From: a virus
Direction: 5' to 3' (one strand)
DNA length: 22,256 nt
Virus record (IMG/VR): IMGVR_UViG_3300030105_002190
Location: 1-22,256 of that record
Position 1 is the first letter of the stretch, and the number at the start of each line of letters is the position of its first letter. The translations under genes were made by a program, and so were the position numbers. Positions 9,401 to 14,881 of this stretch are shown here, piece by piece. The notes under the pieces are model-generated. The model searched no databases. It was not told the origin of the DNA and saw only the letters and a list, made by a program, of their open reading frames with translations.

Positions 9401-9426
9401 TGTAATACAAATTCTAATTCTTCCAT
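415..9426 (-). CDS. Giant polyvalent virion/ejection protein (3003 aa)
   Basis: This one uninterrupted frame fills about 40% of the window. It starts three bases after the upstream stop (TAA-AAT-ATG). Visible parts in order: a duplicated 28-residue motif (6-33 and 40-67); weakly hydrophobic segments near 505-530; a Lys/Glu-rich, probably coiled-coil stretch around 900-945; an HELLH zinc-peptidase-like motif at 1178-1182; a segment with NYDPKKGKFSTHVYNNI near 1422, faintly like sigma-factor helices; an Ala-rich hydrophobic segment at 1698-1734; an EHTDP motif at 1971-1975; a HAD phosphatase domain at about 2140-2310; a long helical C-terminal region with hydrophobic segments near 2790-2812 and 2840-2860 flanking an acidic DDDEED run; and a basic KTR tail. 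It follows two smaller ejection-type genes, the place of T7 gp16, so it is probably carried in the capsid and ejected with the DNA. A tape-measure role is unlikely, because the sequence is multidomain with enzyme motifs. Its enzymatic role is not proven. Confidence 0.85.
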   Translation of the reverse strand: MEELEFVLQEYVLTANDPEYNGDYSVINSKFPELADIDPFVLQEYVLTANDPKHGGDWRIINSKFPEFETNKYSSSEKVDDPLTKDVDESLSYEDFLAQQKIKNEERQQVTLEQWKTANPEAGKDPEGFMDVVWDKVKMTPTPIGYTALTFKGDIEWQDVTDAFSIAKNAVGMVLNMTPVGDQTKVNERWDRDIRARKKKERSAVNKAYETWKNEFNTDFIPSNIIDPEKLKEVELDPKKYIGDDGEVYSMTGVDDAWSLAGMSHDDLKTLFGEDLSGDEAARFAIWYLGSNEAEHYREKEKLVKKHSLGGRKRRYEKEGEEPAYEQRFKSNVISAYINYKHSKFNNDLDIYKKNGIPELVDDLNLFENDTKVLIQERDTKIKELEEMYSKFNNGSLEQNKDNVNTFNDLRIDVLNLDKNYESLLKSANIVLSPHTRKLLDGYFKLSDEASFNKTLQMKFLDKTEFGKKLNEKFEDQKATDEWYEKWGLGGVTESVPTAVNTVVDFFGGTATVLATAKANLMAGLDPENKERYHTEAFLFNKAIEVDLPNIPTSSTSFVDPETGEWNLSKLLPSVVKTVGDMFMMSRGSRVSYKTLTGVGNLTKKGLLKMGVQPKNLKGASDFYKKSVSLSSVGVGSLPVLLPQNMSQAFAAIDGNFTAEDAMDYSIKTTFVEAAIEVVNPDFKMIKRSVSSIKRGLKDPKSLLKTLENERLIALKAAFADVPKELLEEYLQLFSKGAIDMSYNNTFQTDFKLPEYNEIKETFVLTSLSVLAMRGLSGNLTKTDQSGVLRVASENYDAFIEEMDNQLSTGDLAIEKYEDIKKRLDNYILISGDIDDLLFNEDGSVKVTEERADELIKLITQRNAIQAKMDETDTNLSEEYQKELDNVNSQIGNMKNTIEFDNSLRSIWKIDRKIKKIKQDLKNKEIGDKKKQELKKELIKLTKQYDQEMLLTPEYSIDGKTYNTKEEFLKRIRAHKNNGDFKKGKQLNIKVKNNFNIEKEAYKIMGKYAPKESQSRVVMSNAKAMRIVDFINNRSQFDIEQELRKEELNEKKDPKKIQQLKDALKYFELKRANYKFGEKGFLVPKTVAKSTFKDKKELRLKDTDAKLQKSIAFVEKYGKEIGGDTKVIKTEKKFDALMKKLGIKGTKGMDGFFDPNTKIFYINKEVAKTTEAVNVGAHELLHGIMWSTLNGPLRTIKDSNNKDVEVNITKDGLKLVKQFIEIIKENSQFKIIQERIDDAYRYNEDGSEKELEEYAEEYINVFVDALNPSEGQPAIKFEESLFRKLINLFKNFFKPKGFVNLEFEDGRALYNFLKAYDSDRVAGKLRKSIIDFGKRSLKRKTEGKIQTSKTPSKKTPEELAKIVKKKRGSRKSIDEAEKELINQYEALSIDALKYSEEKGDIPRKNVISAISVYFPSILKNYDPKKGKFSTHVYNNIAPKNDTIFEEAKILAIRDGVKLDDPSVRDLAGDVNDKTNTQDTFVQKINMLTDFAIVSKIANKIKSLVKVKEGDTFKQVIEKYAGKVGELIFDIPVKKIMEGGANLTAVTVYEEGMPIPAEAQSIQRVFSAGENTSKFIKTLPLLNVARKTADINKVGENIDVSRDVYGRAIGLKGLIMDYFYEDYVDPKAISKEAKIKKEAETSPSGRSLGLTTQPDVKILKSEFRNPTPETIEKFKQDLGITPKLQPNVYSRDIGQLLKGAAKTLSIGVALSGAQRGLQAKTEAAPVEKKQALKQQTADITAGQSKIAFSKTTLKNYYELPIEAIAKLINVELAKKTDILYPDGRTDSEGSKTFRSRDLKQDLVINGKKTGETIEEGGIRVIQTFLNQNPEFRSLIRSTTTGGNNSSGGFFLDVKYFDQLFPKTDVEQVGKRDSYTNKKKGDPNRGGFDKNYLKDYDSLSENKKLGILFDIFKGIEIHLNKSPEAKNDLWMFAEILLDTSKHQNTFTRILAPFSFYPVNANNNAIVNQKITEEHTDPQNLIGKALLLGAFNGNLDTVWQVVGKSYMQGALLEVHNDMLLAAGLEKSMPDVYYDKVVPRLISGDLNIPNGYASLVRLAIAGIDPNAYSLAGVKMTIAQYFGVDGIKDPETGLNDITRQNELIVDFLTGDVTKKEIQQIKKVKYNKNVKKVKKLNNAISGSRTVNPAKGITVLDFDDTLATTKSLVKYTTPDGVIGTLNAEEFANTYQDLLGQGYTFDFSEFNKVVKGKLAPLFQKALKLQGKFGPENMFVLTARPPQAAKAIHDFLKANGLNIPIKNITGLANSTAEAKALWMADKVSEGYNDFYFADDALQNVQAVKNMLEQFDVKSKVQQAKIQFSKSINDQFNDILENVIGIESEKRFSAIKARKRGASKGKFRFFVPPSHEDFVGLLYNFIGKGKKGNAHRDFFEQALVRPLNRANKEYDTARQSVANDFKALNKQFKDVKKKLTKKTPDGDFTYQDAIRVYLWNKHGYKIPGLTPTDQVKLSDLVENDADLKAYAEVLNVISKQDNYVNPTEGWDSGDIRMDLDDATGRIGRAQFFKEFIENADIIFSTENLNKIEAGYGKGVREALEDMLYRIKTGTNRPSGQNAMVNALMNWVNGSVGAVMFINIRSALLQQMSIVNYINFADNNIFAAAKAFANQKQYWTDWAFIFNSDMLKQRRGGIQTDVNGAELAADMRKSKNPSRFLISKLLELGFLPTQIGDNIAIATGGATFYRNRINTYLKQGLSQKEAEAKAFTDFQDITQSTQQSARPDMVSQQQASVIGKIILNFQNVTSQFNRLGKKAFLDIKNRRITKPNTTQLQSDISNASRITYYFAVQNLIFYTLQTALFAMMFDDDEEDNNNLFLKKKERLINGSIDSVLRGSGIIGAVVATLKNVAIAFARQRDVDYNPDEGAVLIEALNFSPVVGIKARKISNAEKTLNYNKKVIKEMETFDIDNPQWSAVTNYIEAFTNAPLNRLYNKTQNVRQGLSNEHAAWERTLLFLGWSQYNLDLENKKMDAIKESTKSKGQKKKRKTRKTRKTR
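418..444 (-). repeat. 9-bp tandem repeat coding Lys-Thr-Arg x3
   Basis: Three exact copies of tcttgtttt (plus strand) immediately precede the stop codon of the giant gene. They encode a C-terminal KTRKTRKTR tail after a KKKR stretch. The repeat keeps the frame, so slippage would add or remove whole KTR units. The very basic tail could bind DNA or a negatively charged partner during packaging or ejection (inference). Confidence 0.85.
2497..3009 (-). other. HAD-superfamily phosphatase domain inside the giant protein
   Basis: Residues about 2140-2310 carry the full HAD motif set. Motif I is LDFDDTLA, with nucleophile D2150 and acid/base D2152. Motif II is FVLTARPP, with T2229. A motif III lysine sits in STAEAKALWM (K2266). 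Motif IV is FYFADDALQN, with metal-binding D2285 and D2286. A cap-like insertion of about 70 residues separates motifs I and II. Known HAD enzymes with this layout are mostly phosphatases, including nucleotidases and polynucleotide 3'-phosphatases. The substrate here cannot be told from the sequence. Because every catalytic residue is kept, an active enzyme is likely. Confidence 0.85.
5881..5895 (-). other. HELLH zinc-metallopeptidase-like motif in the giant protein
   Basis: Residues 1178-1182 read HELLH within VGAHELLHGIMW, the HExxH metal-binding and catalytic signature in a helix of typical hydrophobic pattern. About 75 residues downstream an acidic helix (ELEEYAEEYINVF) could provide a third glutamate ligand, as in gluzincins. 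The region just before the motif (FDPNTKIFYINKEV) resembles the edge strand that precedes the active-site helix in many such enzymes. The motif is short and can occur by chance, so the peptidase call is moderate. Cell-wall cleavage and self-processing are both possible roles. Confidence 0.55.
9226..9411 (-). repeat. Tandem duplication at the N-terminus of the giant protein
   Basis: Residues 6-33 and 40-67 are near copies. Both contain FVLQEYVLTANDP, then a Gly-Asp pair followed by Tyr or Trp, then INSKFPE. The spacing is 34 residues (102 nt). The unit looks like a short helix plus loop. It may serve as a docking or packaging tag at the free N-terminus (inference). The copies are at 9328-9411 and 9226-9309. 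Confidence 0.9.
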
Positions 9427-9429
9427 ATT

Positions 9430-10824
9430 TTATTTTCTAACCTTAGGAATTTTTGTAGCAGCTTCTATTTCTATAACACGTGACATAGGGATAAATCTAT
9501 TAGCATTCCAATTCTTTTGAGTACTATATTCTCTTTTACCAAATATTGCTTGCCATTGTTTTTTGTCTGAAGATAAATCACCATCTTTTTTATCTTTCAC
9601 AAAATCTTCATAAGAATCATATCTTAAATACATCGGTTCACTATTTTTTGGTGACTTTAATTTAGCATAATAACCTGAAGATCCTTGAAAGTTTTTTGTT
9701 TTGTTTTGCAGATGGTTATAAACTGCCGCCGCTTTAGTAGGGTCAATTTGTTTTTCTGTACCAGGATTATCAGGATCTGGGGCATATGAATAACCAAAAT
9801 AACCATCCGGCGGGTCGCCTGGAGGAGGAGTATCATCACCTTCTTTTTTTCTAGCATTTACACCTTCAGTAAATTTAGAATTACCATATCCTTCTGTAAA
9901 CCATCTAGAAACTATTTCTTTTCCACTTTCTAAATTATCACTATTTGGATTTACTATAGTATCATATAATTTTTGTTTATCTTGATTTCCTAAAATACCT
10001 AATAAATTTTTATCATCATTACTTGTATCTGTATCAAGTAAAGTTGATAAAGCTTTTTTAAAACTAATACCAGTGAGGGTTTCGTCTTCTATTATATTTA
10101 AATAAGAACTTTTGTCAGGCATTAACTTATTTATACTGGCTTGAAAAATGTCTTTTTCATCCTGCCACTTATTTTTGTTTTTTGCAGTTGAATTTCTTAA
10201 ACCCACCCCAATTTTACCTATTCCATTGACAGAGGTAGCATCTTTTAAATGAAGTTCTTTAAACAAATCTGTAACTTTTTGTGTTTCTCCATTAATAGTA
10301 GCGTTTAATTTGTTATTCTCATCCCAGCTAAAACTAACGTCATCATACTCACCATCTACATCCCATATTTTACCAAAAGCACTATAAAACTTATCATCTT
10401 CATTAATAATTAAATCTTTACCAATATATGCTTCCCCAAACTTTGTAAAACCAGCAGCTAAACCATTGATTTCAGCAGCCACTTGTTGAATTTTAAACTT
10501 TATTTTATCTTCTTTTTCTTTATCACCGTAGGCAGCGTTAAATTCTTTTTGAAGTTCTTTAAATCTAGTTACATTAGCAGGGTGCATACCACCTAATTGC
10601 TCACTTCCAGAAGCTAATTGTCTCATCATAACCTCTACAGGTTCAGCAATATTATCCCAAGCTTTTTGCTTTTCTTCATTCTTTTTCTGAAATATTTTGA
10701 CCATACCAGCCGACATAGCTAGCGGTATAGCTGCTTGACTTTCGTAAAACTTAGTCTTGTCTACACCTACTTTTGATTGCGCTTCTTTTAATGAAGCTTG
10801 TATTAAGCCTTGATCTGCTGCCAT
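9430..10824 (-). CDS. Ejection/cargo-like internal virion protein (464 aa)
   Basis: The protein is hydrophilic and mostly helical in appearance. It has an Ala/Gln/Lys-rich N-terminus (MAADQGLIQASLKEAQSKVG), a possible short hydrophobic helix at 30-45 (AAIPLAMSAGMVKIF), and long charged helices at 45-130. A Pro/Gly-rich linker near 330-350 (TPPPGDPPDGYFGYSYAPD) precedes a C-terminal domain. It has no signal peptide and no catalytic motif that I recognise. It sits between the Gln/Ala-rich 232-aa protein and the giant protein, the place of T7 gp15, so a role as second ejected core protein is likely from order alone. The start ATG lies 19 nt after the upstream stop, in the A-rich context CAATAAAAC-ATG without a Shine-Dalgarno. 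It ends three nt before the giant gene. Confidence 0.75.
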   Translation of the reverse strand: MAADQGLIQASLKEAQSKVGVDKTKFYESQAAIPLAMSAGMVKIFQKKNEEKQKAWDNIAEPVEVMMRQLASGSEQLGGMHPANVTRFKELQKEFNAAYGDKEKEDKIKFKIQQVAAEINGLAAGFTKFGEAYIGKDLIINEDDKFYSAFGKIWDVDGEYDDVSFSWDENNKLNATINGETQKVTDLFKELHLKDATSVNGIGKIGVGLRNSTAKNKNKWQDEKDIFQASINKLMPDKSSYLNIIEDETLTGISFKKALSTLLDTDTSNDDKNLLGILGNQDKQKLYDTIVNPNSDNLESGKEIVSRWFTEGYGNSKFTEGVNARKKEGDDTPPPGDPPDGYFGYSYAPDPDNPGTEKQIDPTKAAAVYNHLQNKTKNFQGSSGYYAKLKSPKNSEPMYLRYDSYEDFVKDKKDGDLSSDKKQWQAIFGKREYSTQKNWNANRFIPMSRVIEIEAATKIPKVRK

Positions 10825-10843
10825 GTTTTATTGTTTTATATTT

Positions 10844-11542
10844 TTATCTTCCTTTACCATCATTATACCACCAATCATCAGAGCCACCCGGTGGAGTAGT
10901 GCCTCCAGTTGGGAAGCTTGTACTAGCTGCTGTTGTAGCTAAATTACCCCAAGCTGCTGCATTTGCTGTTGCCGCTGATGTACGAGCGCCGTATAAATTC
11001 TTTTGCATTTGAGCGTAGTTTTGATTAGCTCCAGTTGCTTGACCAAACTGTATGCCTAATAAAGTTGATTGTCTATCAACATTCATTCCTTGTAACAACT
11101 CTTCACCACGTTGAACTTGTTGTTGGCCTTGAGCTGCTGCTCTTTGATTAGCCGCTTCTTGCACACCTATACTAGCTGATATTTGCTGTGTTTGTAACTG
11201 TCCTTGATTCGCTAGAGATTGGGCTAATCCAGCTATACCGCTACTTCCAGCAGCGCCTCTAAGACCTTGCATTATATTTGCTCTTTGCTGAGAACCTTGT
11301 TGAGCTTGGAATTGTGCTTGTTGTTGGTTTACTGTTAAATCTTCAAAAACATTTTCAGCATAAGGATTTTTAAAATCTTGAGCTCTATACTTATCCATTT
11401 CTTCAGTTAGTAATTGCTGTTGTTTTTGTCTATCTTCAAAAGCTTTTTGAGACTCGGCTCTAGCCGCGGATATATTTCTTCTACCAGCCTTAGCAGTTTG
11501 TATACTACCTATAGCAGAAACAGCGAGTGGTACCCACCACAT
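10844..11542 (-). CDS. Gln/Ala-rich ejection protein, T7 gp14-like in position (232 aa)
   Basis: The N-terminus MWWVPLAVSAIGSIQTAKAG is hydrophobic and could insert in a membrane. It is followed by long helices very rich in Gln and Ala (residues 30-165, with QQQ and QGQ runs), then a low-complexity tail with GGTTPPGG and WWYNDGKGR. This composition and size are typical of the smallest podoviral ejection proteins (T7 gp14, P22 gp7-like), which help form a channel through the host envelope. Homology cannot be proved by eye. The start overlaps the stop of an eight-codon frame (TAATG) in the preceding 66-nt gap. It is the first gene of the three-gene ejection cassette. Confidence 0.75.
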   Translation of the reverse strand: MWWVPLAVSAIGSIQTAKAGRRNISAARAESQKAFEDRQKQQQLLTEEMDKYRAQDFKNPYAENVFEDLTVNQQQAQFQAQQGSQQRANIMQGLRGAAGSSGIAGLAQSLANQGQLQTQQISASIGVQEAANQRAAAQGQQQVQRGEELLQGMNVDRQSTLLGIQFGQATGANQNYAQMQKNLYGARTSAATANAAAWGNLATTAASTSFPTGGTTPPGGSDDWWYNDGKGR

Positions 11543-11608
11543 TAGTTTTTTATGTTTTTTACATTCATAATATATTCTTTATCTATTTATAATTACAGTT
11601 TTTATGTA
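11543..11608 (-). other. 66-nt intergenic gap with an 8-codon leader-like frame
   Basis: This is the longest gap between genes in the window. It separates the tail genes from the ejection cassette. It is very AT-rich and shows no hairpin followed by T residues, no Bacteroidetes-style TANNTTTG box and no clear -35/-10 pair. It contains ATG at 11568 followed by seven codons (peptide MNVKNIKN). The TAA of this frame overlaps the ATG of the 232-aa gene as TAATG. This could be a translational coupler or chance in AT-rich DNA. A phage-specific promoter or processing site cannot be excluded. Confidence 0.4.
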
Positions 11609-11983
11609 TTATTTACTACTTTTGTTTATTTCAGAGTTAACTGCGAAGAGTTCTACTTTTTCTGTTGAATCATTTTCTAATCTTACCTCTGCAAAATAAC
11701 CTTTTACATCACCTAAATTGGCAACATCATTTTTTGAAAACATAATAAAAGTATTTGTATTAATTGGTATCGATGGAACTTGATTAACAATATGATATTT
11801 ACTAACCTTTAATATGTGCGCTCTATATTGGTGGCTTATAAACTCAACAGTACCTAGCTTTTCAACATATTCTTTTGGTGCTATATTAAAACCACCAGAA
11901 CTTTGTGTTTTAGTATACCAAATAGTATCCCCTACTTGTAGTGAGCTATTGAAAGGTTTATCAAATGTTAATGTTATTTCCAT
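11609..11983 (-). CDS. Small virion-associated protein of unknown function (124 aa)
   Basis: The protein begins MEITLTFDKPFNSSLQVGD and appears to be a compact beta-rich domain, with alternating strands through GDTIWYT, LGTVEFISH and YHIVNQVPSIP. A strand segment KGYFAEVRLENDS precedes a tail of KVELFAVNSEINKSSK. It has no signal peptide, membrane segment or catalytic motif. It starts one base after the 431-aa gene stop (TAA-C-ATG), so the two are probably translated together and may act together, for example as a minor tail or decoration component. I do not recognise the family. Confidence 0.7.
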   Translation of the reverse strand: MEITLTFDKPFNSSLQVGDTIWYTKTQSSGGFNIAPKEYVEKLGTVEFISHQYRAHILKVSKYHIVNQVPSIPINTNTFIMFSKNDVANLGDVKGYFAEVRLENDSTEKVELFAVNSEINKSSK

Positions 11984-11984
11984 G

Positions 11985-13280
11985 TTATGATACTGTTAAA
12001 ATATTATCTAATTCTAATGTTAATGTTAAATTGTCTTTACCATATCCTTGAATTTCAACATCACCGGTTACTGTTGCCGCTCTACTACTACCAGTAAAAA
12101 CAACTGTTTGGCCGTTTTCTATTGTTTGTGCAGCACTTACTACAACCGAAACACCAGCGTTTACAGTGTCTACATGCGGAGACGCTGCTGTAACGCCTAC
12201 ACCTGTCATTAAAACAGTGTCAACGTCTCTTATACCATTAGTACTAGTAATTGGTATTGTTGTACTGTTAGATACAACCGCGTCTGTAGTTGTTGTTACG
12301 GGGTTTATAACTACTTTTAAGTTTGAAATTGTAAATTTAGTAGAGTTAAATTCACTAGCTCCACTAAACCCATAACCCGTAAATGTTAAAGTTCTATCAG
12401 CAACAAAAGTAGAACTAGCACTAATAACCACCGTTCCACCAACACTGTCAATCATTGTTAAACCATCGCTACTTAACGCTTTTGGAATAACATAAACATG
12501 ATTTGCTGCTGTAGATTTATTTTCATCTTTATAACCTTTTATAATTTTAGTTATTGTAGCTCCACTTGCTATACCCGTACCGCTAACACCCATACCTATA
12601 CTTAAACCTTCAATATTTTTTAATTCAAGATAAGTACTTGTACCAGCTGTTAACGTATCTTTTGTAGTTGTAAAATAAAAATCATCAATTACCGGTTGTC
12701 GCGCTATTATAAAATCATTATCATTTAAAGCAAGAGCCCAAGATATTGAAAAAGAATTGTTAAATTTTTTCTTACTTACAGTAGAACTTAAACCTGTAGA
12801 AGTGTAATTACTTGGGTATGTACCATAAGATTCATCCCCAGCGTCTTGCAAAGTAGAACTTAAAGAAAAAGTTAAAGTAGTATCTACAATTTGTTCTATT
12901 TTTGAAGTATAATAAACCATATTTGAAGACATTTCTTTTACAAAACTAGTATTTGAATCTGCGTCTGCTTCTAAAATTACTGAATATTCATCATCATCAG
13001 TAACTGTTGGAAAACTTATAACACCATTATAAACTCCAGATTTGTCTATTGTTTTTTGTGATAATTTATTTGCAGTCGAAGAAAAGCTTCCAGACGGTTT
13101 AACAGTGCTTTCTTCTTCACTAACAATAGTATTTTCAGGAAAATTATAAAAATGACCATCTTCATTTAATACAATCATACTAAAAACAGCGCCAGGGTCT
13201 GCATTAATAGTATACTCTCTAGTTGTTTTAAAACCAGGCATTGGATTTCCGTTTATAGCAAATGCTTTTATTAATTTCAT
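11985..13280 (-). CDS. Beta-rich tail/virion structural protein (431 aa)
   Basis: The protein is Ser/Thr/Val/Gly-rich and strand-rich throughout, with no signal peptide. It begins MKLIKAFAINGNPMPGFKTT, like the opening of an Ig-like or tail-appendage domain. Two related modules follow. The first, at about 208-305, contains GMGVSGTGIASGATITKI and later VVISASSTFVADRTLTFTG. The second, at about 332-402, contains DTVLMTGVGVTAA and VVVSAAQTIENGQTVVFTG. The same GM-V-G-GI pattern occurs in the 506-aa tail protein. It lies between the fibre-like gene and the 124-aa gene, 3 nt after the former (TAA-AAT-ATG). A role as tail appendage or decoration protein is plausible; there is no sign of an enzyme. 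Confidence 0.7.
   Translation of the reverse strand: MKLIKAFAINGNPMPGFKTTREYTINADPGAVFSMIVLNEDGHFYNFPENTIVSEEESTVKPSGSFSSTANKLSQKTIDKSGVYNGVISFPTVTDDDEYSVILEADADSNTSFVKEMSSNMVYYTSKIEQIVDTTLTFSLSSTLQDAGDESYGTYPSNYTSTGLSSTVSKKKFNNSFSISWALALNDNDFIIARQPVIDDFYFTTTKDTLTAGTSTYLELKNIEGLSIGMGVSGTGIASGATITKIIKGYKDENKSTAANHVYVIPKALSSDGLTMIDSVGGTVVISASSTFVADRTLTFTGYGFSGASEFNSTKFTISNLKVVINPVTTTTDAVVSNSTTIPITSTNGIRDVDTVLMTGVGVTAASPHVDTVNAGVSVVVSAAQTIENGQTVVFTGSSRAATVTGDVEIQGYGKDNLTLTLELDNILTVS
12075..12285 (-). repeat. GMxVxGxGI-type module, copy 2 of the 431-aa protein
   Basis: The module runs from IPITSTNGIRDVDTVLMTG to VVVSAAQTIENGQTVVFTG. The final strand pair aligns residue by residue with copy 1 (SA at the start, TxxFTG at the end). 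The GM-V core is changed to VLMTGVGV, so this copy has drifted more. Confidence 0.55.
12366..12658 (-). repeat. GMxVxGxGI module, copy 1 of the 431-aa protein
   Basis: The module starts near LELKNIEGLSIGMGVSGTGI and ends with VVISASSTFVADRTLTFTG. Its first half matches the module in the 506-aa protein, and its last strand pair matches copy 2 at 12075-12285. It is a short beta module, probably stabilising or solvent-facing. Function unknown. Confidence 0.65.
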
Positions 13281-13283
13281 ATT

Positions 13284-14870
13284 TTATATAATATTTGGAT
13301 CTACCCAGCTAAGATCTCCCTGGTTTTCTGTATTATGATAAAGATTTATAGGTATACTAAACACTGTGCCACTTTGTGGAGTGGGCATTATAAAGTTTAA
13401 GTCAACTGTTACTTTAAGTTTTTCAGGAAACCACTCAAATTGCTCGTAAAATGGACTGGTTTGATACATTTCTAAAACAGTTACTGAATTAGTTATAGTA
13501 ATCCCATTATCATCATCAAAATTATTAAAATTAACAATTTGAGTTGGTCGTAATCCAGTTGGATCTGCGCCATTATGCCATTCAGAATACACTGGACTAT
13601 AATTAACGTAATTAGGATCTATATACATAGGACTTTCCCAAGTACCAGTAAAAGGTTGTTGTATTCTTAAACTAGCCGCTGTTAAATTATTTTTAGTATT
13701 ACCCCAGCCGTAATACATTCTTTGTGAATAACCAGGTGTTGGAGAAATATTACCATTAGGTCCTTGTAGTGACCCTGCAAAGGGATAATTATAAACATTA
13801 AATCCTCCATAACCTAATGATGGATATATAAAAAACTCTTCAGTATGTTGTACTGAAACTCCGGCTTGATATGTGCCTGGTAGTGTAATAGTTTGTGATA
13901 CAGTACCACTACCAAGCTGTATGTTTCCATTAGGATTTGCGGTTTCATCAAAATCAATTGTTATATACGTCATACCATTACTATGCGTGTACATAGAACC
14001 ATCTGTATAAGGTCCTGATGAACCTCCATAATAATCAACATTAGCAACTAATTCAACAGTATATTCAGGCGGTGGATATTGACAAAGAGTAGGATCAGAT
14101 ACAGTTGCGTTTGGATTATAAGTACCGTTTATAGCGGTAGGATCAGTACAACCAACAATTGTATCAGAACAATCAAAATCAATAGCAATAGTTTCATTTC
14201 TTTGCATTGGTGTACTAGGATCATAAACAATAAACACATAAGCATCTATACGTATTGGTTTGCCAGAATAATGAAAACCAGGACTTGGTAAATAACTTAC
14301 ACCATCCCACACTTGCCACTCCCATGAGTTGTCTTTTAATAACTCACCATTTTCCATGCTATCATTGATTAAGGTTTGAAATCCTTCGAGTTGATAAACT
14401 TCAACTAAATTTATCTCACTCCAAGTTACAGGTACGTTGTCACTTAAAAAAGCGCCATTAGTATAATCTGTATTAAGAAATCTAATTGGTCCTTGAACAG
14501 AACGACGACTAAAACTAGTACTAATACCACCACCACAACTTGATGGCAGATGATAACTATGACTTCTAGTAAAAGAACAATTAATACCGTGTGGTGTTGT
14601 TGGTGGTACACAATTTGAATTTGGATTATGAGTATGCCTCCATTGATAATATCCATTAGTATTGTTACTTCCAGGTATTTTAAAATTTTGAGCAAAAGGC
14701 ATACGATGATAACCTGAATGTGGTGCTATTAAATTAAGATGTTTTGGTGTTATTGCAATTTTATAATACGGTTTTCCGCTTGCTGTGTACAAAATTGGAG
14801 AACTATTTCCAGAATCGTCTACAACTATTTCTACTGTATATAAGTTATTAGGATTGTTTGTAACACTCAT
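13284..14870 (-). CDS. Probable tail fibre/tip protein with duplicated domains (528 aa)
   Basis: The protein is rich in Asn, Tyr, Pro and Gly, as in extracellular fibre and tip proteins, with no signal peptide. It has two related halves: residues about 10-235 start YTVEIVVDD, and about 269-515 start YTVELVANV. Each ends with a strand pair after VEVYQ or LEMYQ and then IRIDAYVFIVYDPSTP or LKVTVDLNFIMPTPQ. A degenerate GCTDP repeat (240-265) joins them. Half one also has a His-rich loop (GYHRMPFAQ, WRHTHN, HSYH) and extra Cys residues, which might bind metal. The gene lies 11 nt after the nozzle-like gene, the usual place for fibre or host-contact proteins, so receptor binding is a reasonable but unproved guess. 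The start ATG follows AATATATAAA. Confidence 0.7.
   Translation of the reverse strand: MSVTNNPNNLYTVEIVVDDSGNSSPILYTASGKPYYKIAITPKHLNLIAPHSGYHRMPFAQNFKIPGSNNTNGYYQWRHTHNPNSNCVPPTTPHGINCSFTRSHSYHLPSSCGGGISTSFSRRSVQGPIRFLNTDYTNGAFLSDNVPVTWSEINLVEVYQLEGFQTLINDSMENGELLKDNSWEWQVWDGVSYLPSPGFHYSGKPIRIDAYVFIVYDPSTPMQRNETIAIDFDCSDTIVGCTDPTAINGTYNPNATVSDPTLCQYPPPEYTVELVANVDYYGGSSGPYTDGSMYTHSNGMTYITIDFDETANPNGNIQLGSGTVSQTITLPGTYQAGVSVQHTEEFFIYPSLGYGGFNVYNYPFAGSLQGPNGNISPTPGYSQRMYYGWGNTKNNLTAASLRIQQPFTGTWESPMYIDPNYVNYSPVYSEWHNGADPTGLRPTQIVNFNNFDDDNGITITNSVTVLEMYQTSPFYEQFEWFPEKLKVTVDLNFIMPTPQSGTVFSIPINLYHNTENQGDLSWVDPNII
14076..14153 (-). repeat. Degenerate GCTDP repeat linking two halves of the 528-aa protein
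   Basis: Residues 240-265 read GCTDPTAINGTYNP, then NATVSDPTLCQY. This matches the 23-residue unit of the neighbouring 1731-aa protein, but with a three-residue insertion and with DDGSC changed to DPTLC. Both cysteines are kept, so a disulfide-closed loop is still possible. It is followed by a Pro-rich hinge (PPPEY). Confidence 0.8.
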
Positions 14871-14881
14871 TTTATATATTT

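Noticed and set aside
415-9426. Giant protein as a tail tape measure
   Set aside because: The tail genes look like those of a short-tailed phage, no tube or sheath genes are seen, and the protein has enzyme motifs and many separate domains instead of a continuous coiled coil.
11543-11608. Rho-independent terminator or canonical promoter in the longest gap
   Set aside because: I could find no stable inverted repeat followed by T residues on the minus strand and no convincing promoter boxes. AT-richness alone is not evidence.
14444-14695. Minus-strand 83-codon frame inside the fibre-like gene
   Set aside because: It is an alternative frame with an Ile/Val/Leu-only composition. The overlapping 528-aa frame is clearly the real one.
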